NCBI RefSeq assembly: GCF_031458395.1
Contig: NZ_JAVDYJ010000001.1
Coordinates: forward strand, 1,240,001-1,304,000
Source: Enteractinococcus fodinae
GTDB lineage: Bacteria > Actinomycetota > Actinomycetes > Actinomycetales > Micrococcaceae
Direction of reading: 5' to 3'
Length of the DNA stretch: 64,000 nt
Shown here: piece after piece, positions 28,981 to 38,238 of the stretch
Layout: each line of letters starts with the position of its first letter
Numbering within the stretch: position 1 is the stretch's first letter
Made by a program: the position numbers and the translations under genes
The notes under the pieces: model-generated
Told to the model about the DNA's origin: nothing
Databases searched by the model: none
Seen by the model: only the letters and a program-made list of their open reading frames with translations

Positions 28981-31239
28981 TCATTTACTGCGCGTGAAGT
29001 GGCGGTGTGCAATCCATCCGGTGGTGCCGTTGATGGTGACTTCCCACCATCCGTTGAGGGCGCGGTTTGAGGTGGTCACTCGGGTGCCGCTGGGGAGACC
29101 TCGGAGGATGTCGCTTTTGCTGGTGGGTCTGGCCCGAAGGACGGTGTTGTCTTTGGCTTGGTAGATCAGCCCTGAAGAGATGGTGTCGTAGTAGCGCGTG
29201 AAGTGGCGGTGTGCAATCCATCCGGTGGTGCCGTTGATGGTGACTTCCCACCATCCGTTGAGGGCGCGGTTTGAGGTGGTCACTCGGGTGCCGCTGGGGA
29301 GACCTCGGAGGATGTCGCTTTTGCTGGTGGGTCTGGCCCGAAGGACGGTGTTGTCTTTGGCTTGGTAGATCAGCCCTGAAGAGATGGTGTCGTAGTAGCG
29401 CGTGAAGTGGCGGTGTGCAATCCATCCGGTGGTGCCGTTGATGGTGACTTCCCACCATCCGTTGAGGGCGCGGTTTGAGGTGGTCACTCGGGTGCCGCTG
29501 GGGAGACCTCGGAGGATGTCGCTTTTGCTGGTGGGTCTGGCCCGAAGGACGGTGTTGTCTTTGGCTTGGTAGATCAGCCCTGAAGAGATGGTGTCATAAT
29601 TGGGGGCACTCGCACGAGCGTTGCTAATACGGGTTGAAACATCCTTACGAATGGCCTGTAGTTGCGAATAGAGATATCTACCCGGACACGCTGTTGCGTG
29701 CGTATCTCTGTGTCCGAGAATCGTATTCACCGTAACCCGGGTGCCCCTAGAATGCTTTGAAGTGCCCCCGGCCGAGGTTAGCGTGGTGGTACCAGTCGCA
29801 TTTATTCCGTACTGGAGACCTTTCCAAGCCAGTACCTTTTTCAGCGACTCGACCATCCCTGCAGGCGGCTGAGCTACATCGAAGTTTCCTATGGTTGAGA
29901 TTCCGAAGGTATTGGTATTGAAACCACCTGCCTGCGCGCCCAGGGGCAAGGAATCTAGCGAACCACGTCGACCTTCATAGATAGTCCCGTAGCGGTCAAT
30001 TAGGAAGTTGTAGCCGATGTCACCCCATCGCAGTGATTCGGCGTGATAACTGAAAATAGCTCGGACCTGACCATAAGCTTGAGCTCGTGTGTAGTTATTT
30101 GTTCCTGCTGTATGGTGAACATACATCGCCTTGAGATCGCTCGATTGACTACTCGTCGAGGTGACTGACTCATTAGCACCCCACTGAGCACGAGTAACGA
30201 TAGCGGGCTTGATTGCGTCAGCAGCGCTACCAGATCGGTTCGTCTGTATTGGAGCTCGTGCAGAAGTGAGACGAGACATCGACTCACTTGCGTTTCCGTG
30301 CGCTTCAGTTTTGAAGGATTCAATCGGATGAAGGCTGGACTCCACTGACGCTTCTGCAGCGGTCTCAACATCCTCTCCCTCAGGCGAGGCAGGTTCGAGT
30401 TGGCCATCCGTGACTGAGTGGCCAGGATCGATCAGTGATATTTCCAAACCTTCTGGAGCTACGCCTGATTCAGTGTGTACGCGTGCTTGCACCGCGTCGG
30501 CTTCGAGTGTGATTAGGGGCTCCGTACCGGCACGTGGAGAATTGGCTTTCATCTCCTCATCGGTAGCGTGAACCTCGAGATCGTGCCATTCGCTCCATCC
30601 ACCTTGCTCTCGCACCCGTACGGCAGCCTCAGTGATAGTTTCGGCTGTATCGGAATCCCAGGTCAATCCTGCAGCGACGAAGTCAATTGACTCGATGGGC
30701 GCGGTGATCGCTGCCAAAGTGCCTTGGCTATCTTCGAGTGCCGTTTCAGCTAGGTGTTGTTCCTCAGCTGATTTTTGCGGTTGAGAGGACTGCGGAGATG
30801 CTTCTTCCGAGACACTAGGAGTCGGTTCAGTATTCGGTGTCTCAGAGCTCGATGACTCTTCGGGCAGCACCTCTGTATCACCGTCGTTTAGGGTTTCTTC
30901 AGTGTTTTGATCCTCGTTGTGCTGTGATTCCTCTGGTTCCTCGGAAGGTTCCGAAACTCCCGCAGTTTCTTCAGACGGTGGCTCAACAACTTCGCCGTCA
31001 TTTTCGGGCAGGGCCTCCGCATCGATTCCCTCGATCTCAATGACTTCTTTCTCTTCACCTTCTACTGGGGCGGGCGTTTGCTCTGCCCCCATTTCTTCTA
31101 CTGTGTGAGAAACGCTTAGGCTAGAGGATGTAGAAGCGCTGTTATTAGGTAGCGTGGCGTGAGATGCGGTCATAGTGGATGCAATTAGCGACAGTGAGAA
31201 TGTGCTAATTAGTGCGATTCTTGTGGTGTGAGCAAACAT
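28981..31239 (-). CDS. Secreted N-acetylmuramoyl-L-alanine amidase (PGRP domain) with three SH3 repeats
   Basis: About 752 residues. Cuts the bond between N-acetylmuramic acid and L-alanine in peptidoglycan. The ATG at 31239 has AGGA upstream and starts a signal peptide (MFAHTTRIALISTFSLSLIAS, about residues 1-30); the open frame reaches 31419 without support. Then come a low-complexity Glu/Ser/Pro region (about 35-165), a beta-rich region found in actinobacterial amidases, and a zinc amidase/PGRP domain (about 340-520): TRAQWGANES, MYVHHTAGTNN with a zinc His, YNFLIDRYGTIYEGR, and ILGHRDTHATACPG with further ligands. The last 205 residues are three bacterial SH3 units (wall binding) of 68 residues, practically identical. 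Lies between the two acyltransferase copies. Confidence 0.9.
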   Translation of the reverse strand: MFAHTTRIALISTFSLSLIASTMTASHATLPNNSASTSSSLSVSHTVEEMGAEQTPAPVEGEEKEVIEIEGIDAEALPENDGEVVEPPSEETAGVSEPSEEPEESQHNEDQNTEETLNDGDTEVLPEESSSSETPNTEPTPSVSEEASPQSSQPQKSAEEQHLAETALEDSQGTLAAITAPIESIDFVAAGLTWDSDTAETITEAAVRVREQGGWSEWHDLEVHATDEEMKANSPRAGTEPLITLEADAVQARVHTESGVAPEGLEISLIDPGHSVTDGQLEPASPEGEDVETAAEASVESSLHPIESFKTEAHGNASESMSRLTSARAPIQTNRSGSAADAIKPAIVTRAQWGANESVTSTSSQSSDLKAMYVHHTAGTNNYTRAQAYGQVRAIFSYHAESLRWGDIGYNFLIDRYGTIYEGRRGSLDSLPLGAQAGGFNTNTFGISTIGNFDVAQPPAGMVESLKKVLAWKGLQYGINATGTTTLTSAGGTSKHSRGTRVTVNTILGHRDTHATACPGRYLYSQLQAIRKDVSTRISNARASAPNYDTISSGLIYQAKDNTVLRARPTSKSDILRGLPSGTRVTTSNRALNGWWEVTINGTTGWIAHRHFTRYYDTISSGLIYQAKDNTVLRARPTSKSDILRGLPSGTRVTTSNRALNGWWEVTINGTTGWIAHRHFTRYYDTISSGLIYQAKDNTVLRARPTSKSDILRGLPSGTRVTTSNRALNGWWEVTINGTTGWIAHRHFTRSK
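28990..29596 (-). repeat. Three tandem 204-bp repeats encoding SH3 units
   Basis: The block beginning GCGCGTGAAGTGGCGGTG starts at 28990, 29194 and 29398, an exact 204-base period (68 codons). The three copies look identical at DNA level apart from the outer edges (the last ends GTGTCATAATTGG where the others have GTGTCGTAGTAG). Such identity points to recent amplification or active homogenisation. Confidence 0.95.
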
Positions 31240-31412
31240 GAGGATCCTGCAAGCAACCTTCTGTAGTTTTATGCTATGAAGTGCGATAGCACAGCCGGGT
31301 CCAATAGTAGCACTCAGGGCTAGCGGTCCTGAAGGGCGTTTAGGATCTTTTTGTGACCATATGTTTGAACCATCCTGGCTTTTGTTCCGTCCTGAAATGA
31401 AAACATGGAACA

Positions 31413-31905
31413 ATGCCAACCAATACCCTCAGTCGTTCAAGGACCGTGCCACTCGCATGGAGTTTGATCGGCTCGAAGATGAAGACGCACCCAGGATGGC
31501 CAGGAAGAAATCCGCAAGCTCAAACGCGAGAATGCTGAGCGCCGGGTTTATGAGATCGTCAAGACGGCGTCGGCTTTTTCGCAGCGGAGCTCGAACGTCC
31601 CACGACGAGTGATCCGATACATTGGTATGTTTCGGAATCGTTCGGAGTCGAGTTCATCCGTTGAATTCTTGGGGCGACAGACCGTGGGTTGATCACATCA
31701 TAGGATATCGTGCCGCCAAAACCCGGCCTGCCAGTCAGCGTTCCCAACGGCATACGGCATTGATCCCGGTGGTCAAAGAGTTGAACCAGCTAACTATGGG
31801 GTCTATGGAGTGCGCAAGATGTGGCACGCCATGACCGCTGCTGGGGGGAAGTGGGCCGCGACCAGGTTGATGCGCTTAGCCGGCTTAGCTATTGCCGTTT
31901 GAGGC
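31413..31905 (+). mobile_element. Remnant of an IS3-family insertion sequence
   Basis: Degenerate OrfA and OrfB. OrfA: ATG at 31413, then one base missing before YPQSFKDRATRM and FDRLEDEDA; after an internal deletion it resumes as GQEEIRKLKRENAERR and IVKTASAFFAAELERPTT (with an extra base). OrfB pieces from about 31640: FGVEFI, GYRAAKTRPASQRSQR, NYGVYGVRKMWHAM and RLMRLAGL in changing frames, ending before the DDE core. Not functional. Confidence 0.82.
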
Positions 31906-32512
31906 AGAAAGCCACGAACAAAAATGACGACATTGCACCGAGACTTTGTGCCTGATCTTGCAGCGCATGTAGGAGTGTCCCACACACTTGTTGGTAAAGG
32001 CGATACATCTAACGGACTGCGCGCCCATCCGTACGAAGCCAATTATTCGACTCATCACGTCGGGGCGGTTCCGGGACTTATGGATTATTTCGAAGAATCG
32101 CGGTCGCTATGACCGGAAACTTGCTAGAAACTGGTCGCAGCTTCTATGAGAAATATCGAGATGAAAGCGCTGACGCAGCCATTAGTGCCACCGCGATGGC
32201 TGAATTGCATCGAATGTCTATGACCCCAAGTTTGATCGCTGACACAGGGTATGACTTGGGAGTTAGTTGCTAGATCCGTTCGACCAATTTTATTGGAAAC
32301 ATAGGATGGGCGCGTGGCATGGGCCAGCATTATTCTTGGCGTCGGAGATCGGTTCTGGTCGGAAGGCGTTAGAAGGGTAGCCTAATCCTATTATGAGTAT
32401 GAGATGCTAATTGTTGAACTGACGGGAAAAGGATCGGATAGGAAGCTCTCAGAAATCAGTAATACGATGTCTCAGTGAGTTTCGAACTAAGCGATGAAAA
32501 CGGAGTCTGGAA
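31906..32512. other. Decayed intergenic region before the second acyltransferase
   Basis: No intact gene. A 54-codon frame from ATG 32109 to TAG 32273 (ending PSLIADTGYDLGVSC) and an overlapping frame with RLITSGRFRDLWIIS have protein-like composition and may be debris of an older gene, but I cannot assign a family. The last 50 bases match the region upstream of the first copy. Confidence 0.35.
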
Positions 32513-34636
32513 ATGACCTCGGCGACAATCAAACCGCCTAACGAACCGGCAGTCAAAGCTGGTTCAAAGTTTAGACCAGACATTCAGGGCCTACGTGCAG
32601 TAGCAGTAGGTCTTGTGCTTCTATACCACGCCGGGTTATCCCTTTTTCCTGGGGGTTACGTTGGCGTCGACGTCTTTTTCGTAATCTCGGGGTTCCTAAT
32701 AACCGGCATGCTGGTGCGCCAGGCTGAGGAGCATGGCCGAATTGACCTTGCCGACTTTTACGCACGACGGATTCGCAGGATTCTACCTGCGGCGACGATA
32801 GTACTTGCTTTCGTTGCGGTGCTCACCATATCAATTCTTCCCCGTACTCGCTGGGATGAGATTGGTGTCGAGGTTATCGCGAGTGCCTTTTATCTCGTTA
32901 ACTGGGTGCTCGCCGACGGCACTGACTACCTCAATGCAGAAGAAGCTGCGAGTCCGATTCAGCACTTCTGGACATTGGCAGTTGAAGAGCAGTTCTATAT
33001 TCTGTGGCCGGCTCTTCTAGTCGGGTTGTTATGGTTTGCAAGCCGCCGTAGTCGGAACAGATCTGTTGGAAGGACTCCGAACATCCATCGATACCTGAAG
33101 GTCGGCGTTGCGATAGCCATCGTTCCGTCCTTTATTTGGTCGATTTACTACACCGACGCGAATCCTGCACCTGCCTATTTCGTGACGACAACGCGACTTT
33201 GGGAGATTGCGATTGGTGCAGCGCTAGCCATCTTCGCGGTTCAGTTGCAGAAGCTGCCCCATTCGGTCGGTTATATATTGCAGGGCGGGGGTCTACTGGC
33301 GATTTTAGCCGCAGGACTCTTTTACACCTCGGCCACGCCCTTTCCCGGATATGCTGCCCTTTTGCCGACCCTTGGCGCTGCCGCAGTTATTGTCGGTGGT
33401 ATGTCTGGCCGAGCGACTGAAGGCTTTGCGCGCGTTCTGAACGTTCGTCCTATGCGCTGGATCGGGGACCTGTCTTACTCTTTATACCTTTGGCATTGGC
33501 CACTTCTTGTCTTTGCGGCCTATCTGGCCGATGGGGATCTCCCAGTCGGATATGGGCTGCTGATTGTGACGCTGGCTATCATTCCCTCGTGGTTAAGCTA
33601 CCGCTATATCGAAGAGCCGTTCCGTAATTGGCAGCGACTTAAAGAAAAGTCAGCGCGAGCGTTACGAGCCGGGGCGTCCCTCATGGTCACGACTACCGTG
33701 ATTGGGCTCGCAGTGCTCGTTGCAAGCGCCCAATTGGCCTCTGATGATTCGTCACCCCAGGCTTCAAACGAACCGATGGGAGCCGAAGCTATCGAGCTCG
33801 ATGCCGCCGCGTTGGAACCGGTGAACCAAGTGTCTTCCATGACGCCCGATATTTCAGAAGTGGAAGATGACGTGGCAGACGTGTATGCAGATGGCTGCCA
33901 TGGAGATGATGTGTCAGTGGAAGTAAATCCCTGTGTGTATGGCGATGCAGACTCCGATTATGTTGTTGCCATCGTCGGGGATTCGCACGCAGCGCACTGG
34001 ATCCCAACGCTTCAGAAAATAGCCGAAGCTCATGGCTGGCGACTAGAGACTTATACGAAGAGTGCATGCGCACTCAACACTGTCGCAGTGAATAACGGTG
34101 GCAGCGTCTACGAAAGTTGTTACGAGTGGGGACAAAATGTCTTGGAGCATTTCACTGGATCAGAAGCGCCAGACCACGTTATCGCTAGTGCATCCTCTCA
34201 CTCGGCAGCCAGCAGTTCGGACGCCCCAGAGGGAGTGCGAACTGGTGATCTCGAAGGCGGCTACGAGGAAGCCTGGACACAGATTGAAGAAGAAGGCGTC
34301 GGAGTTACGGTAATACTGGATACGCCACGGCCTTCCTTTGATGTGCCCGAGTGCATTGCGGAGAATGAAGACAGTTTGACCGAGTGCGCCGCAGACCGAG
34401 ATGAAGCGATGGCCTCGAGCGGTCATGAAGGTATGCTCAGCGCAGCAGAAGCCGCAGGTGTGGATACAGTAGATATGTCCGATGCGCTTTGCTCGCCGGA
34501 GGCTTGCGCGCCCGTGGTGGGCGGCGTCATCGTATGGCGGGATGGTCACCACATCACGGCAACCTACGCTGAGACGCTTGCTCAGATCCTAGAAGAAAAG
34601 CTGAGAGAAAACTCGTCGGTTCAATTAGCTGACTAA
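32513..34636 (+). CDS. Membrane acyltransferase with C-terminal SGNH domain (OafA/YrhL type), intact copy
   Basis: 707 residues. Adds acyl (often acetyl) groups to envelope glycans. Residues about 20-385 form an Acyl_transf_3 membrane domain of roughly ten helices: RPDIQGLRAVAVGLVLLYHAG with the catalytic-type His at 42, then VDVFFVISGFLITGML, HFWTLAVEEQFYILWP and SYSLYLWHWPLL. A periplasm-facing SGNH hydrolase-like domain follows: AIVGDSHAAHW with the Ser near 487 and WRDGHHITATY with Asp/His near 677. GGAGT lies shortly before the ATG. Paralogue of the broken gene at 24.1-28.8 kb; ends five bases from the convergent kinase gene. Confidence 0.92.
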   Translation: MTSATIKPPNEPAVKAGSKFRPDIQGLRAVAVGLVLLYHAGLSLFPGGYVGVDVFFVISGFLITGMLVRQAEEHGRIDLADFYARRIRRILPAATIVLAFVAVLTISILPRTRWDEIGVEVIASAFYLVNWVLADGTDYLNAEEAASPIQHFWTLAVEEQFYILWPALLVGLLWFASRRSRNRSVGRTPNIHRYLKVGVAIAIVPSFIWSIYYTDANPAPAYFVTTTRLWEIAIGAALAIFAVQLQKLPHSVGYILQGGGLLAILAAGLFYTSATPFPGYAALLPTLGAAAVIVGGMSGRATEGFARVLNVRPMRWIGDLSYSLYLWHWPLLVFAAYLADGDLPVGYGLLIVTLAIIPSWLSYRYIEEPFRNWQRLKEKSARALRAGASLMVTTTVIGLAVLVASAQLASDDSSPQASNEPMGAEAIELDAAALEPVNQVSSMTPDISEVEDDVADVYADGCHGDDVSVEVNPCVYGDADSDYVVAIVGDSHAAHWIPTLQKIAEAHGWRLETYTKSACALNTVAVNNGGSVYESCYEWGQNVLEHFTGSEAPDHVIASASSHSAASSSDAPEGVRTGDLEGGYEEAWTQIEEEGVGVTVILDTPRPSFDVPECIAENEDSLTECAADRDEAMASSGHEGMLSAAEAAGVDTVDMSDALCSPEACAPVVGGVIVWRDGHHITATYAETLAQILEEKLRENSSVQLAD

Positions 34637-34640
34637 TGAC

Positions 34641-35675
34641 CTAATCGAGTTCTACAAGCTTTGTGAGCGCTCTAAGCCTTTTATCGGTTTGACGTGCCAG
34701 GGCTGCTGTACGTTTGGCTTTACGCGCCTTGACGGACTGGCGTTTATAAAATGTCAGGGTTTGAACCAATGCCAACGCCAGCTGCTCACGGAAGGTGTAG
34801 TGGCTTGTCTTCGTGCCCAAGTCACCACCGAGTCCAGCGTGCATGCTTCGTAATGTCTGTTCGAGATTCGAGACGTTAATTATTATCTTAGCCATATCGA
34901 AGGCTATGGGCTTGACCGAGGCCCATTCCCAATCGACTAGCACGAAATCGTGACCTTTGACCAAGATGTTCGAGTTTACGAGATCTCCGTGCGTAATGCT
35001 TACTTCGAGAAGGTCGTCGCGCTCGAAAAGTCGCTGTATTTTCTTATTGACTATAGGGTCGACCCCGTGAAGCTCGACGAACTCGTTCCACAGTCCTCGG
35101 CTGTGCGGGCCCAGAACCGCACTGGCGGTTTTATCGCTGATTCCAACGCCGTGATGAACGGCACGGAGTTGTTGAGTCAGTGGGTCGATGAGTGCTTGAA
35201 GTTGCGACCGAGTTGCTGTTTCGCCGGCGACCGTCTCTTCGATCAGAAAGGCTCCACGACCATCGAGAATTGTGCCGTGATCATGTACAGCCGGCATTAA
35301 CGCAGGGGCATGCGGCTGGACCTTTTTGTATGCATTCACGGTTCGGATCACGCCGTTGTTTTTCCCGCCGGTTTGATAGCGAATGCTAAGACCAGCGTCG
35401 GGGTAGAAAGCCCGTAGCCGCACTTCTTGCTGCACATCGAACTTGCCAATCAGCACCGATTCTGCCCGTACTCGGGCGCGGGTATGTCCACTGGGTGCTT
35501 TATGGTGCTGGTCTACCGGTAATACGTTCAGCCCAGCCGGAGTCGCCCACGCGGAACGCTTGGCATAGGAAAACCGTCGTGTGAATAGCCGTCGTCTGAG
35601 GAGATCAGACTCGCGTTCGATTCGTGCGACCCTGTTCAGGGCAGTATCCCAGCGATCCTGTTCGATATCAGGCAA
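34641..35675 (-). CDS. Aminoglycoside phosphotransferase-fold kinase (substrate unknown)
   Basis: 344 residues. The kinase catalytic loop is HGDLVNSN (229-236, Asp231 and Asn236) and the metal-binding DWEW starts at Asp248, the Brenner and DFG-like motifs of the APH/choline-kinase family. N-terminal lobe is less conserved (KKVQPHAPALMPAV, then FLIEETVAGE as hinge). Family members phosphorylate antibiotics, choline, sugars or polymer precursors. With an O-acyltransferase convergent to it, a cell-envelope substrate is more likely than drug resistance (inference). No RBS of note; ATG start. Confidence 0.75.
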   Translation of the reverse strand: MPDIEQDRWDTALNRVARIERESDLLRRRLFTRRFSYAKRSAWATPAGLNVLPVDQHHKAPSGHTRARVRAESVLIGKFDVQQEVRLRAFYPDAGLSIRYQTGGKNNGVIRTVNAYKKVQPHAPALMPAVHDHGTILDGRGAFLIEETVAGETATRSQLQALIDPLTQQLRAVHHGVGISDKTASAVLGPHSRGLWNEFVELHGVDPIVNKKIQRLFERDDLLEVSITHGDLVNSNILVKGHDFVLVDWEWASVKPIAFDMAKIIINVSNLEQTLRSMHAGLGGDLGTKTSHYTFREQLALALVQTLTFYKRQSVKARKAKRTAALARQTDKRLRALTKLVELD

Positions 35676-35838
35676 GCTATTGTTCCTTCAAGTGATGTGA
35701 GAGGTCGTTCCGTTATTCCGAAATTTATGTCGGGTTTGATTTTAGTTTGCCTACTTAGTGTACTGGCCGGAAGCTGCTCTATTACTTGAAGATGATCGTA
35801 AGTACGGTCCGTCTGATTGATGGCTTACTAGCGTACGG

Positions 35839-37374
35839 TCAGAGTGCTTGTTGTTGCGCGGCAGTCTCGAGGATGTTTTTCGCCATGGTTGGGAAAATAA
35901 GTGCATGGAATGGTTTGATAACCCGCCAGTACGCTCGACCGATCAGGCCTGTGGGGATGAAGACGGCCCGCTGGTGCAGTCGCGTTCCTCCATCTTCGAG
36001 AGGCTCGACTCCGAATTGTAACCAGGCTCGACCGCCCGCTCGCATTTCGGCGCGTAGGGTCACTTTCCGCTGGGGTTCGATGGCTTCTACTCGCCACCAG
36101 TCGACGTGGTCGTTGAGTCGCAGGCTGTGCTTATCCTTGCGGCCCCGTGCTAATCCGTAGCCACCCACTGCTTGGTCCATGAGGCCACGGATCTTCCATA
36201 ACGCAGGGGCAGAATACCAGCCTCGTTCACCGCCGATAGTTTCGATGACTCGCCATACCGCCTCCGGTGGTGCATCACCGGAGCGTTGGCGGATATCGGT
36301 GTACACGGTGTGCCCGGCCCATTCGGGATCAGATGGGAGGGGGTTGGCGGGGTTATTGACTTGCTGAGTCAGCACGTCATCGTCCCACGTAACTTCCAAC
36401 GATCCGCGCTGTTGTCGGTCTAGTGCCCGCCGGCAGGCTTCACGATAAGTAGTGAGCCCGGAGACCGGGTCTGCGATGAGCTCCGCAATTTCGTGATTCT
36501 TGGTCACCGCATCTTCTGCCATAGATGCGGCTAGTGGCATGGCGATGCCTCGGGGGATAGGCGTCACCATTCCAATCCAAAATCCCGACAACTGTTGGGC
36601 CGGTATGGGAAGCGGAATGACTTTTCGTGGAGCCAGCCCGGCTTCAGCGGCATAGTCCTCAAGCATCGATCCGAAAGACTGAGCCCGACCACAGCCAATG
36701 CCGTAGGCCCGGTTCACCGGTTCCTCAAGTGCGCACGCCTGGGCGAGGTAGTACAGGACATCCCGTATAGCGATCGGTTCGATCTGATTTTTCAGCCAAC
36801 TTGGTCCGGGCATGATCGGAAGGCGCTCTGCTAGATGTCTGATCATTTCAAACGATACGGAACCTGACCCGATGATCACTGCCGCCTGGAACACCAACGT
36901 AGGGACCGCACTGGCCAGCAGTATCTGGCTAACTCGCTCGCGAGAACGCATATGCTGTGATAATTGGTCCAGCGGCTTATCAGGATGTAGACCACCGAGA
37001 TATACGATCTGCTGAACACCAGCTGTTTCTGCAGCGGCAGCTACGCCGCGGGCGATTTCGGCTTCTCGAGTTTCGAAATCCTCCGAGGACCCCATCGAGT
37101 GCACTAGATACAGCACGGTGTGGACGTCCTGGAAAGCCACATCGAGCTCGTCTTGTTCTTGTAGATCTGCCTCGACGGTCTCGATGAGATCGAACCACGG
37201 TCTGTTCTGGAGATCCGGCACGTTGCGAGCCAGGGCGCGTACGGTAAAACCGGCAGCGAGTAATTCTGGGATAAGCCGACCACCAACATAACCGGTGGCT
37301 CCTGTGACTAACACTCGTCTGCCGTGGCCAGTGGGTAGTTCGAGTTCCAAGGGTGACTGAGACATTGGGTCCAT
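35839..37374 (-). CDS. SDR-family NAD(P)-binding protein with C-terminal DUF2867
   Basis: 511 residues. N-terminal extended-SDR Rossmann fold: VLVTGATGYVGGRLIPELLA (about 21-40, TGxxGxxG), DVHTVLYLVHSMGSS and GVQQIVYLGGLHPD as in atypical SDRs. From about residue 330 (NPLPSDPEWAGHTVYTDIRQ) to the end is a START-like DUF2867 domain ending RAYWRVIKPFHALIFP. This two-domain arrangement is common in Actinobacteria; substrate unknown. Divergent from the flavin-binding stress protein gene. Confidence 0.85.
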   Translation of the reverse strand: MDPMSQSPLELELPTGHGRRVLVTGATGYVGGRLIPELLAAGFTVRALARNVPDLQNRPWFDLIETVEADLQEQDELDVAFQDVHTVLYLVHSMGSSEDFETREAEIARGVAAAAETAGVQQIVYLGGLHPDKPLDQLSQHMRSRERVSQILLASAVPTLVFQAAVIIGSGSVSFEMIRHLAERLPIMPGPSWLKNQIEPIAIRDVLYYLAQACALEEPVNRAYGIGCGRAQSFGSMLEDYAAEAGLAPRKVIPLPIPAQQLSGFWIGMVTPIPRGIAMPLAASMAEDAVTKNHEIAELIADPVSGLTTYREACRRALDRQQRGSLEVTWDDDVLTQQVNNPANPLPSDPEWAGHTVYTDIRQRSGDAPPEAVWRVIETIGGERGWYSAPALWKIRGLMDQAVGGYGLARGRKDKHSLRLNDHVDWWRVEAIEPQRKVTLRAEMRAGGRAWLQFGVEPLEDGGTRLHQRAVFIPTGLIGRAYWRVIKPFHALIFPTMAKNILETAAQQQAL

Positions 37375-37536
37375 CCAACCAATTTATGAGCCTCGGCTGG
37401 AGGTTTGCTTAATGTCCTCTGTAAATCTGCCTGGCAGGGTTCTTTGCCTGTGTTGTGCCCTAAACGTTCGTGTTAAGTTGAGATTGTAAGCGTTTCGTTC
37501 ACAACAAAGCGCTCCACATCTATACAAGGAGGTCAT

Positions 37537-38022
37537 ATGAGTTCGAAAGATCCAGTAGAGACCCTATTGAAGAAAACTCAAGAAGCCGATGTCTGCATGT
37601 TTACCACCACAGAGGACGACGGCCGCCTGGTCAGCCGACCAATGGCAATCCAAGACATCGAAGATGACCACACGATCTGGTTCATGACCCGTGTTGATAC
37701 CCCAGCCATGCGTGAAGCTACCGGCGGGCAGCAAGTCAACGTAACCGTTGCGGAGAAAGGCTTCTGGGCCTCGATTTCTGGTACCGCGATGGCAGTGCAA
37801 GACATTGACCGGAAGAAAGAATACTGGTCCAAGACCACCGAAGCGTTCTTCGGTGACGCAAAACCCGAAGATCCTGAAGTGGTGTTGCTGAAAGTCACGC
37901 CACAGAGCGGCCAGTACTGGGATTCCCCAGGCCTTCCGGCTATGGCTGTTGAGATGATCAAGGGTCTCAAGGGCGATGATAAAGCCGCTCGCCCGGGTGA
38001 AACCAAAGAAGTAGAGCTCTAA
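37537..38022 (+). CDS. Pyridoxamine 5'-phosphate oxidase-fold protein (general stress protein 26 type)
   Basis: 161 residues. Split beta-barrel FMN-binding protein: CMFTTTEDDGRLVSRPMAIQ near residue 20, IWFMTRVDTPAMREA near 47, and WASISGTAMAV near 81. Homologues bind FMN or F420-like cofactors and are induced by stress; activity is unknown. Very strong AAGGAGG (37526-37532) four bases before the ATG implies high expression. Confidence 0.85.
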   Translation: MSSKDPVETLLKKTQEADVCMFTTTEDDGRLVSRPMAIQDIEDDHTIWFMTRVDTPAMREATGGQQVNVTVAEKGFWASISGTAMAVQDIDRKKEYWSKTTEAFFGDAKPEDPEVVLLKVTPQSGQYWDSPGLPAMAVEMIKGLKGDDKAARPGETKEVEL

Positions 38023-38238
38023 GGCTTAGTCTGTCGTTCCCAGTGACTGGCCTGCAGCGGATCTTGGATCTGCCGCAGGTCAGTTTCTGTGTGGAGAGCT
38101 TGCGTTACAAGTCATCCCGTGTTTACCTATTGTTTTCTCGGTCGTGGTTCGATCGTGAGTCGTCGCATGTAATTCTCTCGCCAACGGTGCACAATGGAAT
38201 CAATGCCCGTAAGCGATTGCCGCACTTAGGAGTCCGCA

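Noticed and set aside
28990-29596. CRISPR-like repeat array
   Set aside because: The 204-base units are contiguous, without spacers, and are codons of SH3 domains.
34641-35675. Aminoglycoside resistance gene
   Set aside because: Only the general kinase motifs are present; no feature is specific to a known resistance enzyme and the context is cell envelope.
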